This document shows positions 17,635 through 26,095 of a DNA stretch of 64,000 bases, piece by piece. Source of the DNA: Kutzneria sp. CA-103260 (GTDB lineage: Bacteria; Actinomycetota; Actinomycetes; Mycobacteriales; Pseudonocardiaceae). The position numbers and the translations under genes were made by a program. The stretch lies in contig NZ_CP073318.1 in NCBI RefSeq assembly GCF_018263855.1, positions 2,108,001 to 2,172,000 on the forward strand, given 5' to 3'. The notes under the pieces are model-generated. The model was not told the DNA's origin. It ran no database searches and worked only from the letters and a program-made list of their open reading frames with translations. Every line of letters starts with the position of its first letter. Position 1 is the stretch's first letter.

Positions 17635-18963
17635 GTGACGGCCATGCCGGGTGGTGATCGAGGAGCGCTGAGGTTGGGAACGGCGACTCGGCGCCAGGTC
17701 GGGCGGGGGACCCGGGCCGGGGTGCGAGCGGCGTGCCGCACGCAGCGACGAATGCGGCTTCGGCGGGTGACGACTCCGACCGCAGCCGGCCGGAGCGAGG
17801 CCGATTCGGCGGCCGCACCGCGTGCCGGCGCGGTGATGCCACGCGGTCTGGTGATCCTCCTGGGCGCCGCCGCGCTGGTCGTCGCGGTGGCCGGCATCAG
17901 GGCGGCGGCGTGGCTGATCGCGCCGACGTTTCTGGCGCTCGTCATCGTGATCGTGATCAGCCCGGTGCACCAGTGGTTGCGGCGGCACCGGGTCCCCGGT
18001 TGGGCCGCGACGCTGGCGCTCGTCCTGCTGGTCTACGGCGTGCTCATCGCGTTCAGCGTGGTGATGATCGTCTCCGTCGCGAAGCTGGCCACGCTGCTGC
18101 CCCAGTACACCGATCGGTTGCAGGCGCTCGTCGCCGAGGCCACTGACGCGCTGGGCCGGTTCGGGGTCGGCTCGGCGGAGCTCCGCCATGTCGCCGGTGG
18201 GCTGGACGCCGGCAAGCTGCTGTCCCTGGTCGGCGCCTTACTGGCCGACCTGACCGGGGTGACGACAAACGTCGTGTTCCTGCTCGCGCTCCTGCTGTTC
18301 CTCAGTATGGAGGCCACCGGCATCGACGCGAGGCTGCTGGAGATCGCCGCGGCGCGCCCCCAGGTCACCGTCGCGATGAAGGGCTTCACCCGCAGAACCC
18401 GGCGGTACCTGGTCGTCACCACGATCTTCGGACTGATCGTGGCCGCGTTGGACACGATCGCGCTGGCGTGGCTGGGCATTCCGCTGGTGGTGCTGTGGGG
18501 CCTGCTGTCGTTCGTGACCAACTATATTCCGAACGTCGGGTTCGCCCTGGGGCTGCTCCCGCCCGCGGTGCTCGCCCTGCTCACCGGCGGCTGGCGACTC
18601 ACGCTGATCGTCATCCTGGTCTACACGGCGGTCAATTTCGTCGCGCAGTCGTTGATCCAGCCGCGCTATGTGGGCGACGCCGTCGGGCTTTCCGCCGCGA
18701 CCGTGTTCATGGCGATGGTGTTCTGGGCCTGGGTGCTCGGCCCGTTGGGCCTGCTGCTGGCGATACCGGCGACGTTGCTGCTCATGGTCGTGCTGGTCGA
18801 CATCGATCCGCAGGCCGGCTGGGTCGCCGCGCTGCTTCGGGCGCCGCCACGGGCCGAGCACCACCGGTTGCGCTCGTTCGTCCCGTCGCGGACGGCCGGC
18901 GCGGGGCGGGGGAGGAAGGCGACCGGACAGCATCGGCGCCGCAGTGGTCAGCGCCACGGCTGA
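17635..18963 (+). CDS. AI-2E family (TqsA/YdiK-like) membrane transporter
   Basis: A protein of up to 442 residues. After a basic N-terminal stretch it has about eight membrane helices, beginning GLVILLGAAALVVAVAGI, and the family's conserved LLSFVTNYIPNVGFALGLLPPA and FVAQSLIQPRYVGDAVGLS segments. Members are exporters of small molecules or Na+/H+ antiporter-like proteins; the substrate is unknown. The start is uncertain: the GTG at 17635, ATG at 17644 and ATG at 17752 are all in frame, and the first ~65 residues are low-complexity Arg/Ala-rich. A hairpin overlaps the stop codon. Confidence 0.85.
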   Translation: MTAMPGGDRGALRLGTATRRQVGRGTRAGVRAACRTQRRMRLRRVTTPTAAGRSEADSAAAPRAGAVMPRGLVILLGAAALVVAVAGIRAAAWLIAPTFLALVIVIVISPVHQWLRRHRVPGWAATLALVLLVYGVLIAFSVVMIVSVAKLATLLPQYTDRLQALVAEATDALGRFGVGSAELRHVAGGLDAGKLLSLVGALLADLTGVTTNVVFLLALLLFLSMEATGIDARLLEIAAARPQVTVAMKGFTRRTRRYLVVTTIFGLIVAALDTIALAWLGIPLVVLWGLLSFVTNYIPNVGFALGLLPPAVLALLTGGWRLTLIVILVYTAVNFVAQSLIQPRYVGDAVGLSAATVFMAMVFWAWVLGPLGLLLAIPATLLLMVVLVDIDPQAGWVAALLRAPPRAEHHRLRSFVPSRTAGAGRGRKATGQHRRRSGQRHG

Positions 18964-18976
18964 GGGCGCTGACCAC
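18944..18976. terminator. Bidirectional terminator hairpin between convergent genes
   Basis: Perfect 12-bp arms (gtggtcagcgcc at 18944-18955, complement at 18965-18976) with a 9-base loop, overlapping the stop codon of the AI-2E gene and lying 18 bp beyond the stop of the convergent secreted hydrolase. There is no T-run, as is common for actinomycete hairpin terminators. Confidence 0.65.
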
Positions 18977-18994
18977 CGCGGCCCGGTCGTGCGC

Positions 18995-20035
18995 TCAGAT
19001 GCCGACGTACTGGCTCAGCCAGGCGCGACTGGCGTCGCGGTACAGCGAGGCGTTGGCGGCGAGTGCGACCGAGTGTCCGGACCCGGGCAACACGTAGGTC
19101 GTCAGGTGGGCGGCGGGAGCGAAGTACGGGGCCTCCTCGTCCTGCAACGTGCCGGCGTAGGCGCAGTCGCGAAACAGCCCGCAGAAGCCGGTGTCGTTGG
19201 TGCCGTCGACGAGGAACACCGGCGCGGTGATGTTCAGCGAGATCGGGCTCGCCAGCCCCACCCCGACAATGTCGAGCAGGCTGCTCGCGGAGACCTGGTC
19301 CTTGGCGTACGTCTCGTCGGCGGCGACCGCGAGCGGGTCGAGATCGCCGGCGGAGTAGTACATCGTGCCGCGGCTTCCGGGAACGGTGGTGAGGTAGCCG
19401 GGATCGCCGCCGCGCGGGGCCAGCTGCGGGTCCAGCGTCACCGGATGCAGGCCGAGGGCGACGTCGTCGATCACGACGGGGGCGTTGGGCAGGTGGGTCA
19501 TGCCGGTCAGCAGCACGCCGTCCACGTCGTGGTAGTTGGCCGCCTCGATGATCGAGATGGCCGAGCCGGCGGAGTGGCCGACGAGCACGACCTTGCCGAA
19601 GGCGATGCCGCCGACGGCGCCGGCGCGCAGGTCGCCCACGACCACGTGCACGGCAGCGGCCTGCATGGCGCCGGTGATCACGGCGCTCAACGGCCGGGTG
19701 CTCTGCCCGACGCCGATCTCGTCGACGGCGAAGGTGGCCAGCCCGTTGGCGGCCATGTCCTGTTGGTACGAATAGGTGCCGGGTTGGTAGGGCAGGTCCC
19801 AGTACATCCTGTTGTAGGTGGCGCCGTGCAGCAGCAGCTGCACCGTGCCGGAGACAGTGCCCGCCGGCAGGCACAACTGCCCGTGCATGGTCAGCGGTAA
19901 CAGCGGGTTGGTGGACACTGGCAGGTTGTATTCGGAACAGTGGGCGGGGTCGGCGGATGCGGTGGGCGCGACGGCGAGCAGCGAGCAGCCGGCGACGAGG
20001 GATGCCGCGAGAGCGGCCAAGGGTCTCAGTCTCAT
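18995..20035 (-). CDS. Secreted alpha/beta-hydrolase
   Basis: A 346-residue protein with a Sec signal peptide: basic MRLRPLAA, hydrophobic core, and a likely cut after APTASA (about residue 28). The Cys within LVAGCSLLAVAP could also make it a lipoprotein but the lipobox is poor. The alpha/beta-hydrolase fold is shown by LLLHGATYN (oxyanion strand), VVLVGHSAGSAI (GxSxG nucleophile elbow) and a late LPGSGHSVAL with the catalytic His. Substrate unknown; plausible roles are esterase or lipase. The chosen ATG at 20035 has GGAGG 10 bp upstream; the longer frame adds residues before the signal peptide. Confidence 0.86.
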   Translation of the reverse strand: MRLRPLAALAASLVAGCSLLAVAPTASADPAHCSEYNLPVSTNPLLPLTMHGQLCLPAGTVSGTVQLLLHGATYNRMYWDLPYQPGTYSYQQDMAANGLATFAVDEIGVGQSTRPLSAVITGAMQAAAVHVVVGDLRAGAVGGIAFGKVVLVGHSAGSAISIIEAANYHDVDGVLLTGMTHLPNAPVVIDDVALGLHPVTLDPQLAPRGGDPGYLTTVPGSRGTMYYSAGDLDPLAVAADETYAKDQVSASSLLDIVGVGLASPISLNITAPVFLVDGTNDTGFCGLFRDCAYAGTLQDEEAPYFAPAAHLTTYVLPGSGHSVALAANASLYRDASRAWLSQYVGI

Positions 20036-20266
20036 GGGGAAAGTGCCTCCAGGCGGCGGGAAGCGTTGGCGGCCTGGGACGCTATCCCCGCTCGGCCCCG
20101 GCGACACCGGCTCGACACGATCGTGTGAAATTCGGCGTGATGAGGTAACCGTCCGGGCGGCTGATTTCTCTGCGCTGAAAGGGTATTCGGTGCCGACGAA
20201 CGGGTGGTGTTGATCACTGTCGACATCGGCGTCCGGTACGGTCGCTCACCTCGGAGAGGTGATTTT

Positions 20267-21088
20267 GTGGGTGAGAAGGCGTCAAGACCCGTACCCTGGG
20301 TGGTCGATCTGAGCAGACCGAGTCCGTCCAGGGTGTACGACTATCTCATCGGCGGCGCCTGCAACTTCGCCGTGGACCGCGAGTGGGCCGAGCGGGCCAT
20401 CGAACGGATGCCCTGGCTGCGGGCTGCCGCGCGGTCCAACCGGGCGTTCCTGCGGCGGGCGGTGATCACCTGCGCCGAGGCGGGCGTGCGCCAGTATCTT
20501 GATCTCGGCTCGGGCATCCCGACCGGCGAGAGTGTGCACCAGATGGCCCGGCGGGTGCTGCCCGACAGCCGCGTGGTCTACGTCGACAACGAGGAAGTCG
20601 CGGTCGCGCACAGCATGCTGACCCTCGGCGGGGAGACGGGCGTGGGCATCGTGGAGGCCGACATGCGACACGTCACCGCCGTGCTCAGGAACCCGGTCAC
20701 CCGTCGGCTGCTGAACTTCGAGGAACCGATCGGCCTGCTGATGACCGCGTCGCTGTACTACCTGCCGGACGCCGACGAGGCAGCGGCCATGGCGGCCCGG
20801 TACAAGTCCCTGCTCGCCCCCGGCAGTCACGTCGTGCTCTCGCACACCACGCTCGACCAGCGCCAGCGGGACATGCTGGAGCTCGGTGCGGTGCTCGAGA
20901 TGACCAAATCGCTGACCAGCTCCGCGACCCCCCGGTCCCGGGAGTGGATCGCGGCGGTGCTGGACGGCCTGGAAATGCTCGACCCCGGGCTGGTCTACCC
21001 GTCGTGCTGGCGTCCGGATTCGGCGCGCCCGGTGGACGACACCCCTTGGCACGACTCGATGTTGGCAGCGGTGGCGCGGAAAGCGTGA
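20267..21088 (+). CDS. DUF574-type SAM-dependent methyltransferase
   Basis: A 273-residue protein of the actinomycete-specific DUF574 methyltransferase family: starts with DLSRPSPSRVYDYLIGGACN, which is the family's N-terminal signature (usually a D-x-PsxARVYDYxLGG-like string), then the SAM loop YLDLGSGIPT, and VVYVDNEEVAVAH that binds the ribose. The GTG at 20267 with a GGAGAGGT ribosome site was preferred to the upstream in-frame extension. These genes are numerous in filamentous actinomycetes but their substrates are largely unknown. It stands alone. Confidence 0.9.
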   Translation: MGEKASRPVPWVVDLSRPSPSRVYDYLIGGACNFAVDREWAERAIERMPWLRAAARSNRAFLRRAVITCAEAGVRQYLDLGSGIPTGESVHQMARRVLPDSRVVYVDNEEVAVAHSMLTLGGETGVGIVEADMRHVTAVLRNPVTRRLLNFEEPIGLLMTASLYYLPDADEAAAMAARYKSLLAPGSHVVLSHTTLDQRQRDMLELGAVLEMTKSLTSSATPRSREWIAAVLDGLEMLDPGLVYPSCWRPDSARPVDDTPWHDSMLAAVARKA

Positions 21089-21260
21089 CGGGCCCTTCGG
21101 CGGGCATGCTGCGTCCTCGGCTGCGCGTGACCTGGATGGCCGAGCGCCATGGCGAACGGGCTACCCGTGTTGATCAGTCGGTCAGACGATCGACATCGGA
21201 CAGTCCCGGACAGTTCACTCACGACTGACCTTGACGGCACCTGCCTGAGGAGAGCGTGCA

Positions 21261-21914
21261 ATGTGGTTGCGTCGTGTGTTGACTACGGTGACTGTCGCCG
21301 GCCTGGCGTTGGTGAGCGGCCCGGTCGCAGCTCAAGCTGTTTCCCGGTCGACCCCGCCGACCGAGTGCTCGGCGGCGTTCTTCGACAATGACCGGCGACT
21401 GGGCCCGCTCGATCTGCCGACGGCGGGCCCGCTCGGACGCGTGGTTCGTGGCTACAAGCGCACCGGCGACCTTTCCATTCGGCAGTTCCTGGCCAGGTTC
21501 TGGGACCCGGAAGCCAAAGCCGGCGCGGGTGGCTGGCGGTACCCGCCTGGCGACGGTTACGTCATCGGACCGGACGGTCGCCCCGAGGTGTCGCAGCGGC
21601 GACTCGCGCCAGGCGTGAACATCGACCGCTTCGGCGACGAGGGTGGATCGTTCCTCGCTCCCGAGGGACTGTCCTACACCGATCGCTCAATCCCGCCGCA
21701 GAACCTCGTCGGCACCCCGCCGGCGCGATGCGACTACCACGACTACCGCGTGGTGCGGCCGTTCATCGTCGACTCCGGGCCGGTCGCGCCGTGGTTCCGA
21801 CAAGCAGGCGGCGGCACTCAGTACCAGTTGGACTCCCGCTGGGTGTCAGGCGCACCGGCCAAGCTCACTGTGACGTGGTTGCTGGAGAAGGGATATCTCG
21901 AGCGTGTCAGGTAG
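21261..21914 (+). CDS. Secreted TNT-domain protein (predicted NAD+ glycohydrolase toxin)
   Basis: A 217-residue protein with a signal peptide (basic MWLRR, hydrophobic core, cut near AAQA at about 26). The C-terminal ~115 residues match the TNT domain first seen in the CpnT toxin of Mycobacterium tuberculosis: WRYPPGDGYVIGPDG, LAPGVNIDRFGDEGGSFLAP with Arg123, SYTDRSIPPQNL, and the GGGTQYQL end with Gln187, the residue expected to be catalytic. TNT domains hydrolyse NAD+. Here it is a small stand-alone exoprotein rather than a channel fusion. No obvious immunity gene adjoins it. It overlaps the end of the convergent amidohydrolase gene by 8 bp. Confidence 0.85.
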   Translation: MWLRRVLTTVTVAGLALVSGPVAAQAVSRSTPPTECSAAFFDNDRRLGPLDLPTAGPLGRVVRGYKRTGDLSIRQFLARFWDPEAKAGAGGWRYPPGDGYVIGPDGRPEVSQRRLAPGVNIDRFGDEGGSFLAPEGLSYTDRSIPPQNLVGTPPARCDYHDYRVVRPFIVDSGPVAPWFRQAGGGTQYQLDSRWVSGAPAKLTVTWLLEKGYLERVR

Positions 21915-22725
21915 TGGACAGTCCGAACACACGGCGCGCGTTGCCTTCGAGGAACTGGTCTAGGCTCTGCTGATCCAGCCCCAGCGCAGCCAGGTCACGC
22001 AGCGCCCGCGAGGCGGTGAGCATCGGGTAGTTGGTGCCGAACAGCACCTTCTCCCGTCCGTCACCGCGGAGATAGCGGACCAGCTCGGGCGGATAGCGCT
22101 TGACGGTGTAGGCGCTGGTGTCGATGTGCACGCCGACATGCTTACGCGCCACCGATATCATCTCTTCGGTCCACGGATACCCGATGTGCCCGGCCACTAT
22201 GGTCAGACCGGGGAAGTCCAGCGCGACGTCGTCAAGATACGGGATCGGCCGCCCGGTCTCAGAAGTGCGCAGCGGCCCGGTGTGCCCGACCTGGGTGCAG
22301 AACGGCACGCCGAGCTCAACGCATTCGGCGTACAGCGGATAGTAGCGGCGGTCGTTCGGCGGCAACCCCCACAACCACGGCACTATCCGTAGCCCGACGA
22401 AGCCGAGCTCGTGCACGGCACGGCGCAGCTCACGCACGGCGTGCTGGGGACGCATCAGGTCGACCGTGGCCAGCCCGCGCAATCGGCCCGGCGCCTCGGC
22501 GACGAAACCGGCGACTTCGTCGTTGCTGATCAGTGCGCCCTGTGGGCCGTGCCAGGCGCTGATCAAGCCGATGTCGACGCCGGCCTCGTCCATGGCGGCG
22601 ACCGTCGCGCCGATCGGAATCGACTCGGGCAGCCGGTCGCCGGTCCACCGCAGAATCGAGGCGAACATGCTGTCCCGCAGGAAACGCGGTGTCGGGTGCT
22701 GCATCCACACGTCGATGACAGGCAT
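21907..22725 (-). CDS. Amidohydrolase family 2 protein
   Basis: A 272-residue TIM-barrel hydrolase of the ACMSD/2-pyrone-dicarboxylate-hydrolase type: the strand GLRIVPWLWGLPP, the metal His in CTQVGHTGP, the IVAGHIGYPWTEE stretch, and the final metal Asp replaced by FGTNYPML (usually GSDYP/GTDYP). The N-terminal DxHxH is here DVWMQH, so the first metal ligands look altered. It could be a decarboxylase, a hydrolase or a non-catalytic member. It lies 84 bp downstream of the desaturase-like gene on the same strand and could be the last gene of the acyl operon. Confidence 0.78.
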   Translation of the reverse strand: MPVIDVWMQHPTPRFLRDSMFASILRWTGDRLPESIPIGATVAAMDEAGVDIGLISAWHGPQGALISNDEVAGFVAEAPGRLRGLATVDLMRPQHAVRELRRAVHELGFVGLRIVPWLWGLPPNDRRYYPLYAECVELGVPFCTQVGHTGPLRTSETGRPIPYLDDVALDFPGLTIVAGHIGYPWTEEMISVARKHVGVHIDTSAYTVKRYPPELVRYLRGDGREKVLFGTNYPMLTASRALRDLAALGLDQQSLDQFLEGNARRVFGLSTT

Positions 22726-22809
22726 GCCATCGAGTATCCGCGCCCTGACCAGTCGGCATCCGGCAGATAGATGACGCGAGCCCGGTCTACCGCCCGCGCG
22801 CGGAGACGG

Positions 22810-23661
22810 TCACCGCACCGACAGCGTGCGACACGCCTCGACGAAGGCCACCAGCTCCGTGACCTTGTCGGATTTCGCGTCCACCGCGCGGTTGATCACC
22901 TTGATCAGGTACTCGTATGCCTCGGTGTGGTCGTACCTGGCGACGTCGGCGATGCGCAGCGCCCACCGCCAGTAGCCTCGGATCGTGTCCGCGAGCGGCA
23001 TCCGGAACTCGGCGATCACGTCCCTGATCGGGTCGGCCATCGCGTCGCCGTAGCGCTGCAGGTACTTCTGCACGACGTCGGCGAAGAACGAGAAGTGCCT
23101 GGCCTCGTCCCGGCTCAGCCGGGTCAGGATGTCCCGCAGCAGCGGGTCGCCGACCGCCTGGCGCAGGTGTTGGTAGTAGATCTGGGTGGCCTTCTCCTGC
23201 ACCAGTGGATAGGTGAAGAACTGCACCGCGTGCTCGTAGGGCAGGTCGAACAGTTTCTGCCCCTCCACGGCGAGCGCGGTGCGCAGCTGCTGCGGCTGCG
23301 CCATGCCGGACGCGATCTGGTACTGCTCCAACACGCGGGCGTGGGTGTCCTCCTCCTGGGCCCACCGCACCGAGAAGTGGTACAGCTCGCGGTTGTGCGC
23401 GAAGGTGGGCAGGTCGACGCTGCCGTCGACCGGGAAGTACCGGTCGTACATGGCGAAATAGCCGGGCAGGTGGTCCTCGATGATCGTCACGAACTCGACG
23501 GCCGAGCGCTCGCCCACGGTGAGCCGATCGGCGTCGGCTGTGCTCCAGTCGAAGCTGAACTCGACGTCCCAACGCTGCTGCGGCGGCGTGGTGCGCATGA
23601 ACGCGCGTACCGCCGAGTCCACGTCGTCCGTCGTGATGAGCTTTCCGCCGATCACGGTCAC
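22810..23661 (-). CDS. Acyl-ACP desaturase-like di-iron protein 1
   Basis: A 283-residue all-helical protein with the complete two-fold di-iron ligand set of soluble (type 2) acyl-ACP desaturases: Glu62 in the first helix, EDTH (Glu104/His107), Glu156 in PLVQEKATQ, and EARH (Glu186/His189). This family uses O2 and electrons to desaturate acyl chains bound to ACP. GTG start with AGGAAG 5 bp upstream. It is 7 bp downstream of the cyclopropane-synthase-like gene and is the distal gene of the acyl-tailoring set that includes its own ACP and a second related di-iron protein. Regiochemistry is unknown, and other oxidations are possible. Confidence 0.85.
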   Translation of the reverse strand: MTVIGGKLITTDDVDSAVRAFMRTTPPQQRWDVEFSFDWSTADADRLTVGERSAVEFVTIIEDHLPGYFAMYDRYFPVDGSVDLPTFAHNRELYHFSVRWAQEEDTHARVLEQYQIASGMAQPQQLRTALAVEGQKLFDLPYEHAVQFFTYPLVQEKATQIYYQHLRQAVGDPLLRDILTRLSRDEARHFSFFADVVQKYLQRYGDAMADPIRDVIAEFRMPLADTIRGYWRWALRIADVARYDHTEAYEYLIKVINRAVDAKSDKVTELVAFVEACRTLSVR

Positions 23662-23668
23662 CTTCTTC

Positions 23669-24499
23669 CTAGCGCCCGCGCCGGCACACCAGCGCGTAGT
23701 GTTTGGTGGTGAAACCCCAGCCCGCGTTGGCCGTCTCCAGGTAGCGGGTCAGCTTGGCCGCCAACCCGTCCTCAAGGGCGTCCAGCTCCGCCGCGTTACG
23801 CGCCACGTTGGCCAGCCAGTCCTCGATGGTGCGGTGGTAGTGCGGGGTGAGGTCGTCGACGGCGGTGATCGCGAAGCCGGCGTCCTCCGCTCCACGGACC
23901 AGTTCCGACAGTGGCCGCATGTCGCCCCACCCGAAGATGGAGTCGCGGACGAACACGGAGTTGGCGCGCTCGGCGAACTCGGCCCGCCGCGCCGCGTTGC
24001 GGTAGCAGCTCTCCGACACGTAGAGCATGCCGCCCGGCCGCAGTGCCCGCCAGCACTTGGCGAACACCGCGTCGAGGTTGGGCATGTGCACGATCGAGCC
24101 GAGCATCGTGATCGCGTCGACGCCGCGCGGCTGCGGCTCGTACTCCTCGAAGTGGCCGGTGTGCACCGACACCCGGTCGGTGAGGCCGAGTTCGGTCGCC
24201 CGCCGCTCGATGTGCTCCCGCTGGTGCGGTGCCGGGCTGATGCCCTGCGTCCGCACGCCGTAGTTGGCCGCCATGAACAGGATCAGCGCACCCCAACCAC
24301 TGCCGATGTCCAGCAGCGACTGCCCCGGCCGCAGACCCAACCGGTCGGCGACGTAGTGCAGCTTGTGCTGTTGCGCGGCCTCCAGGGTGTCGCCGGCGGA
24401 CCGGTACAGGCCCGAGCTGTACTTCCTTGTCGGGTCGAGGTAGAGCTCGAAGACCCGCGGGTCCAGGTCGTAGTGCTGGTTGGTGTCGGCCACCTTCAC
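23669..24499 (-). CDS. Cyclopropane-fatty-acid-synthase-like SAM methyltransferase
   Basis: A 276-residue protein starting at a GTG that overlaps the ACP stop (GTGA). It has the CMAS-type layout: KYSSGLYRSAGDTLEAAQ near residue 27 (the CFA/mycolic acid methyltransferase YSxGxF...LEeAQ pattern), then the SAM loop SLLDIGSGWGAL (61-71) and GISPAPHQREHIERR. CMAS enzymes add a methyl or methylene group to a double bond of an acyl chain. Together with two desaturase-like proteins and an ACP this suggests desaturation then methylation or cyclopropanation of a carrier-bound acyl chain. It might alternatively methylate another acceptor; moderate certainty on substrate. Confidence 0.83.
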   Translation of the reverse strand: MKVADTNQHYDLDPRVFELYLDPTRKYSSGLYRSAGDTLEAAQQHKLHYVADRLGLRPGQSLLDIGSGWGALILFMAANYGVRTQGISPAPHQREHIERRATELGLTDRVSVHTGHFEEYEPQPRGVDAITMLGSIVHMPNLDAVFAKCWRALRPGGMLYVSESCYRNAARRAEFAERANSVFVRDSIFGWGDMRPLSELVRGAEDAGFAITAVDDLTPHYHRTIEDWLANVARNAAELDALEDGLAAKLTRYLETANAGWGFTTKHYALVCRRGR

Positions 24500-24768
24500 C
24501 GGGCGCCGACCTTGTCGCGCACCGCGGCGCTGACGCACTTGGCGACGTCCCTGATCGTCTTGACCCCGAAGACGTCCTCGTCCTCCAACTCGATGTCGTA
24601 GGTGCGCTCGATGGCCGCCACCACCCGCAGCACCTTCACCGAGTCGACGCCGTCCATCGCGGTCAGATCGGCGTCCGGCCCCGCCTTCGCCGCGTCCTCG
24701 CCGACCTGCTCGACCACCATCGCCGTCACGGTCGCCACGATGTCGTCGAAATCAGCAGTCGTGTCCAT
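24496..24768 (-). CDS. Stand-alone acyl carrier protein
   Basis: A 90-residue ACP. The phosphopantetheine site is Ser43 in MDGVDSVKVL; the usual third helix is YDIELEDEDVFGVKTIRDVAK. The protein is acidic and of normal ACP length. It sits between the thioesterase and the methyltransferase in a dedicated operon with a fatty acyl-AMP ligase, so it is most likely the specialised carrier on which the acyl chain is oxidised and methylated. It is not next to any ketosynthase, so chain elongation does not seem to be part of this locus. Confidence 0.92.
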   Translation of the reverse strand: MDTTADFDDIVATVTAMVVEQVGEDAAKAGPDADLTAMDGVDSVKVLRVVAAIERTYDIELEDEDVFGVKTIRDVAKCVSAAVRDKVGAR

Positions 24769-24781
24769 CTCGAATCTCCTG

Positions 24782-25297
24782 TCAGTACTCGGAACTGGCC
24801 AGCGCGAGCGCGCCGGCGACCAGTTGTGCCTCGGCGTCGGTCATGGTGATGCGCTCCCGGGCCTGCTCGGCGGTCACCGGCTGGTACTGCCCGGCCGCGG
24901 TGACGGCCAGTGTGCCGTCGGCGCCGTGCACCTCGGCCCATGCCCGGTACGGCCCCTCGTCACCGGCCCGCACGTGGGTGCCGGCCACGCACCGGTAGTC
25001 CTGCCCGACGGCGAGCGAGGAGACGAACCGGGTGCGGAGGGTGGTGGTGAGCACGATGACGCCTGTCCGCAGCACCAGCAGTTTGCCCATGATCTCGTCG
25101 CAGACCGTGGTGATGACACCGCCGTGCACCATGCCGGGATAGGACTCGAAGGACCGGTCGAACCGGAGCCGGCACGCGATGCCGTCCTCGGCCCGCTCGA
25201 ACCGCAGCCGCAACCCGTGCTCGTTGCGGGGAGAACAGCCGAAACAGCGGTAGTCCGACAGCACGTTCCACGGGACCTCGATCGGCCCGCCGGTCAC
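24782..25297 (-). CDS. Hotdog-fold (PaaI-like) thioesterase
   Basis: A 171-residue single hotdog domain: CFGC (18-21) near the start, the signature MVHGGVITTVCDEIMG (HGG at 58-60, Asp67) and a strand FVSSLAVGQDYRCVA. This CxxC-then-HGG form is common in PaaI/4HBT-like thioesterases of actinomycetes. It probably releases the finished acyl chain from ACP or from CoA. The GTG start overlaps the stop of the second di-iron gene by 4 bp; the ACP gene begins 13 bp downstream. Confidence 0.85.
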   Translation of the reverse strand: MTGGPIEVPWNVLSDYRCFGCSPRNEHGLRLRFERAEDGIACRLRFDRSFESYPGMVHGGVITTVCDEIMGKLLVLRTGVIVLTTTLRTRFVSSLAVGQDYRCVAGTHVRAGDEGPYRAWAEVHGADGTLAVTAAGQYQPVTAEQARERITMTDAEAQLVAGALALASSEY

Positions 25298-26082
25298 GCG
25301 ATGGCCTCGGCCAGCGCCCGGCGCACCCGGCCGTTGCTGGACAGGTCCACGTCCACGATGCCACCGAACACCTTGCGGATCTTGTCCTGCAGCTCCTCGA
25401 GCTCACCGGCGTCGGCGATCTGCTCCAGGAACAGCTCGAAGCCGGTGTCGATGGTCTCGTGGTCGGCCAGCTCGGTCAGGTTGCTCTTGAACATGCTGAC
25501 CGGGTGCTTGATCCGGCCGTCGGAGGTGTAGACGTACAGCGTCTCCAGCACCGACGCCGTCTCCTCCGGATGCGCCGCCAGTCGCTGCTTGACGAAGTGG
25601 ATGAACTCCCTGGCGTGGCCGGCCTCGTCGAGGCTGGCGTTGGTCAGGATCTGCCGCAGGACGGGTTCCTCGACGGCCGCGGCGACCCTGCGGTACACGT
25701 GGTTGACGGTCAGCTCGGAGATGACGTTGGTGGCCAGCGTCGCCGATGGCGTGGTGCCCGGCGCGTAGGGCTCACGCATGGCCTGCACCGTGGCGTCGGG
25801 CACGTGCTCGCCGACGGCGGCCAGCCAGCTCTTGAACGCGTAGTGGTGCTGCACCTCCTGGTAGCCCCACACCACCGCGAAGGTGGAGAAGTCGTAGTCG
25901 TCGACGAACTCGTTGAGGAAGCCGTGCACCGCCGCGATGACGTTGGACTCGCCCATCACGCCGCTCTTGGCCATCGTGACGTACTCGGGCCGGACGAGAT
26001 CGGTGCGCACGGCGTCGAAGTCGATGTCCCTGAGCTGCCAGTGATTGCGCTCGTACTGCTTGAAAACCTCAAAGGTATGCAC
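25294..26082 (-). CDS. Acyl-ACP desaturase-like di-iron protein 2
   Basis: A 262-residue helical protein read from a GTG (V/MHTFEVFKQYERNHW); the long upstream open frame is a shadow of the ligase. It keeps a full di-iron set: Glu45, EVQH (Glu76/His79), Glu123 in SELTVNH, and EAGH (Glu153/His156). It is only distantly similar to the other di-iron protein of the operon, being shorter and with a different first helix, so the two are likely to carry out different oxidations on the ACP-bound chain. It begins 13 bp after the ligase stop and is coupled to the thioesterase. It could be an oxygenase or N-oxygenase rather than a desaturase. Confidence 0.8.
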   Translation of the reverse strand: MHTFEVFKQYERNHWQLRDIDFDAVRTDLVRPEYVTMAKSGVMGESNVIAAVHGFLNEFVDDYDFSTFAVVWGYQEVQHHYAFKSWLAAVGEHVPDATVQAMREPYAPGTTPSATLATNVISELTVNHVYRRVAAAVEEPVLRQILTNASLDEAGHAREFIHFVKQRLAAHPEETASVLETLYVYTSDGRIKHPVSMFKSNLTELADHETIDTGFELFLEQIADAGELEELQDKIRKVFGGIVDVDLSSNGRVRRALAEAIA

Positions 26083-26095
26083 AGTTCTCCCGGCG

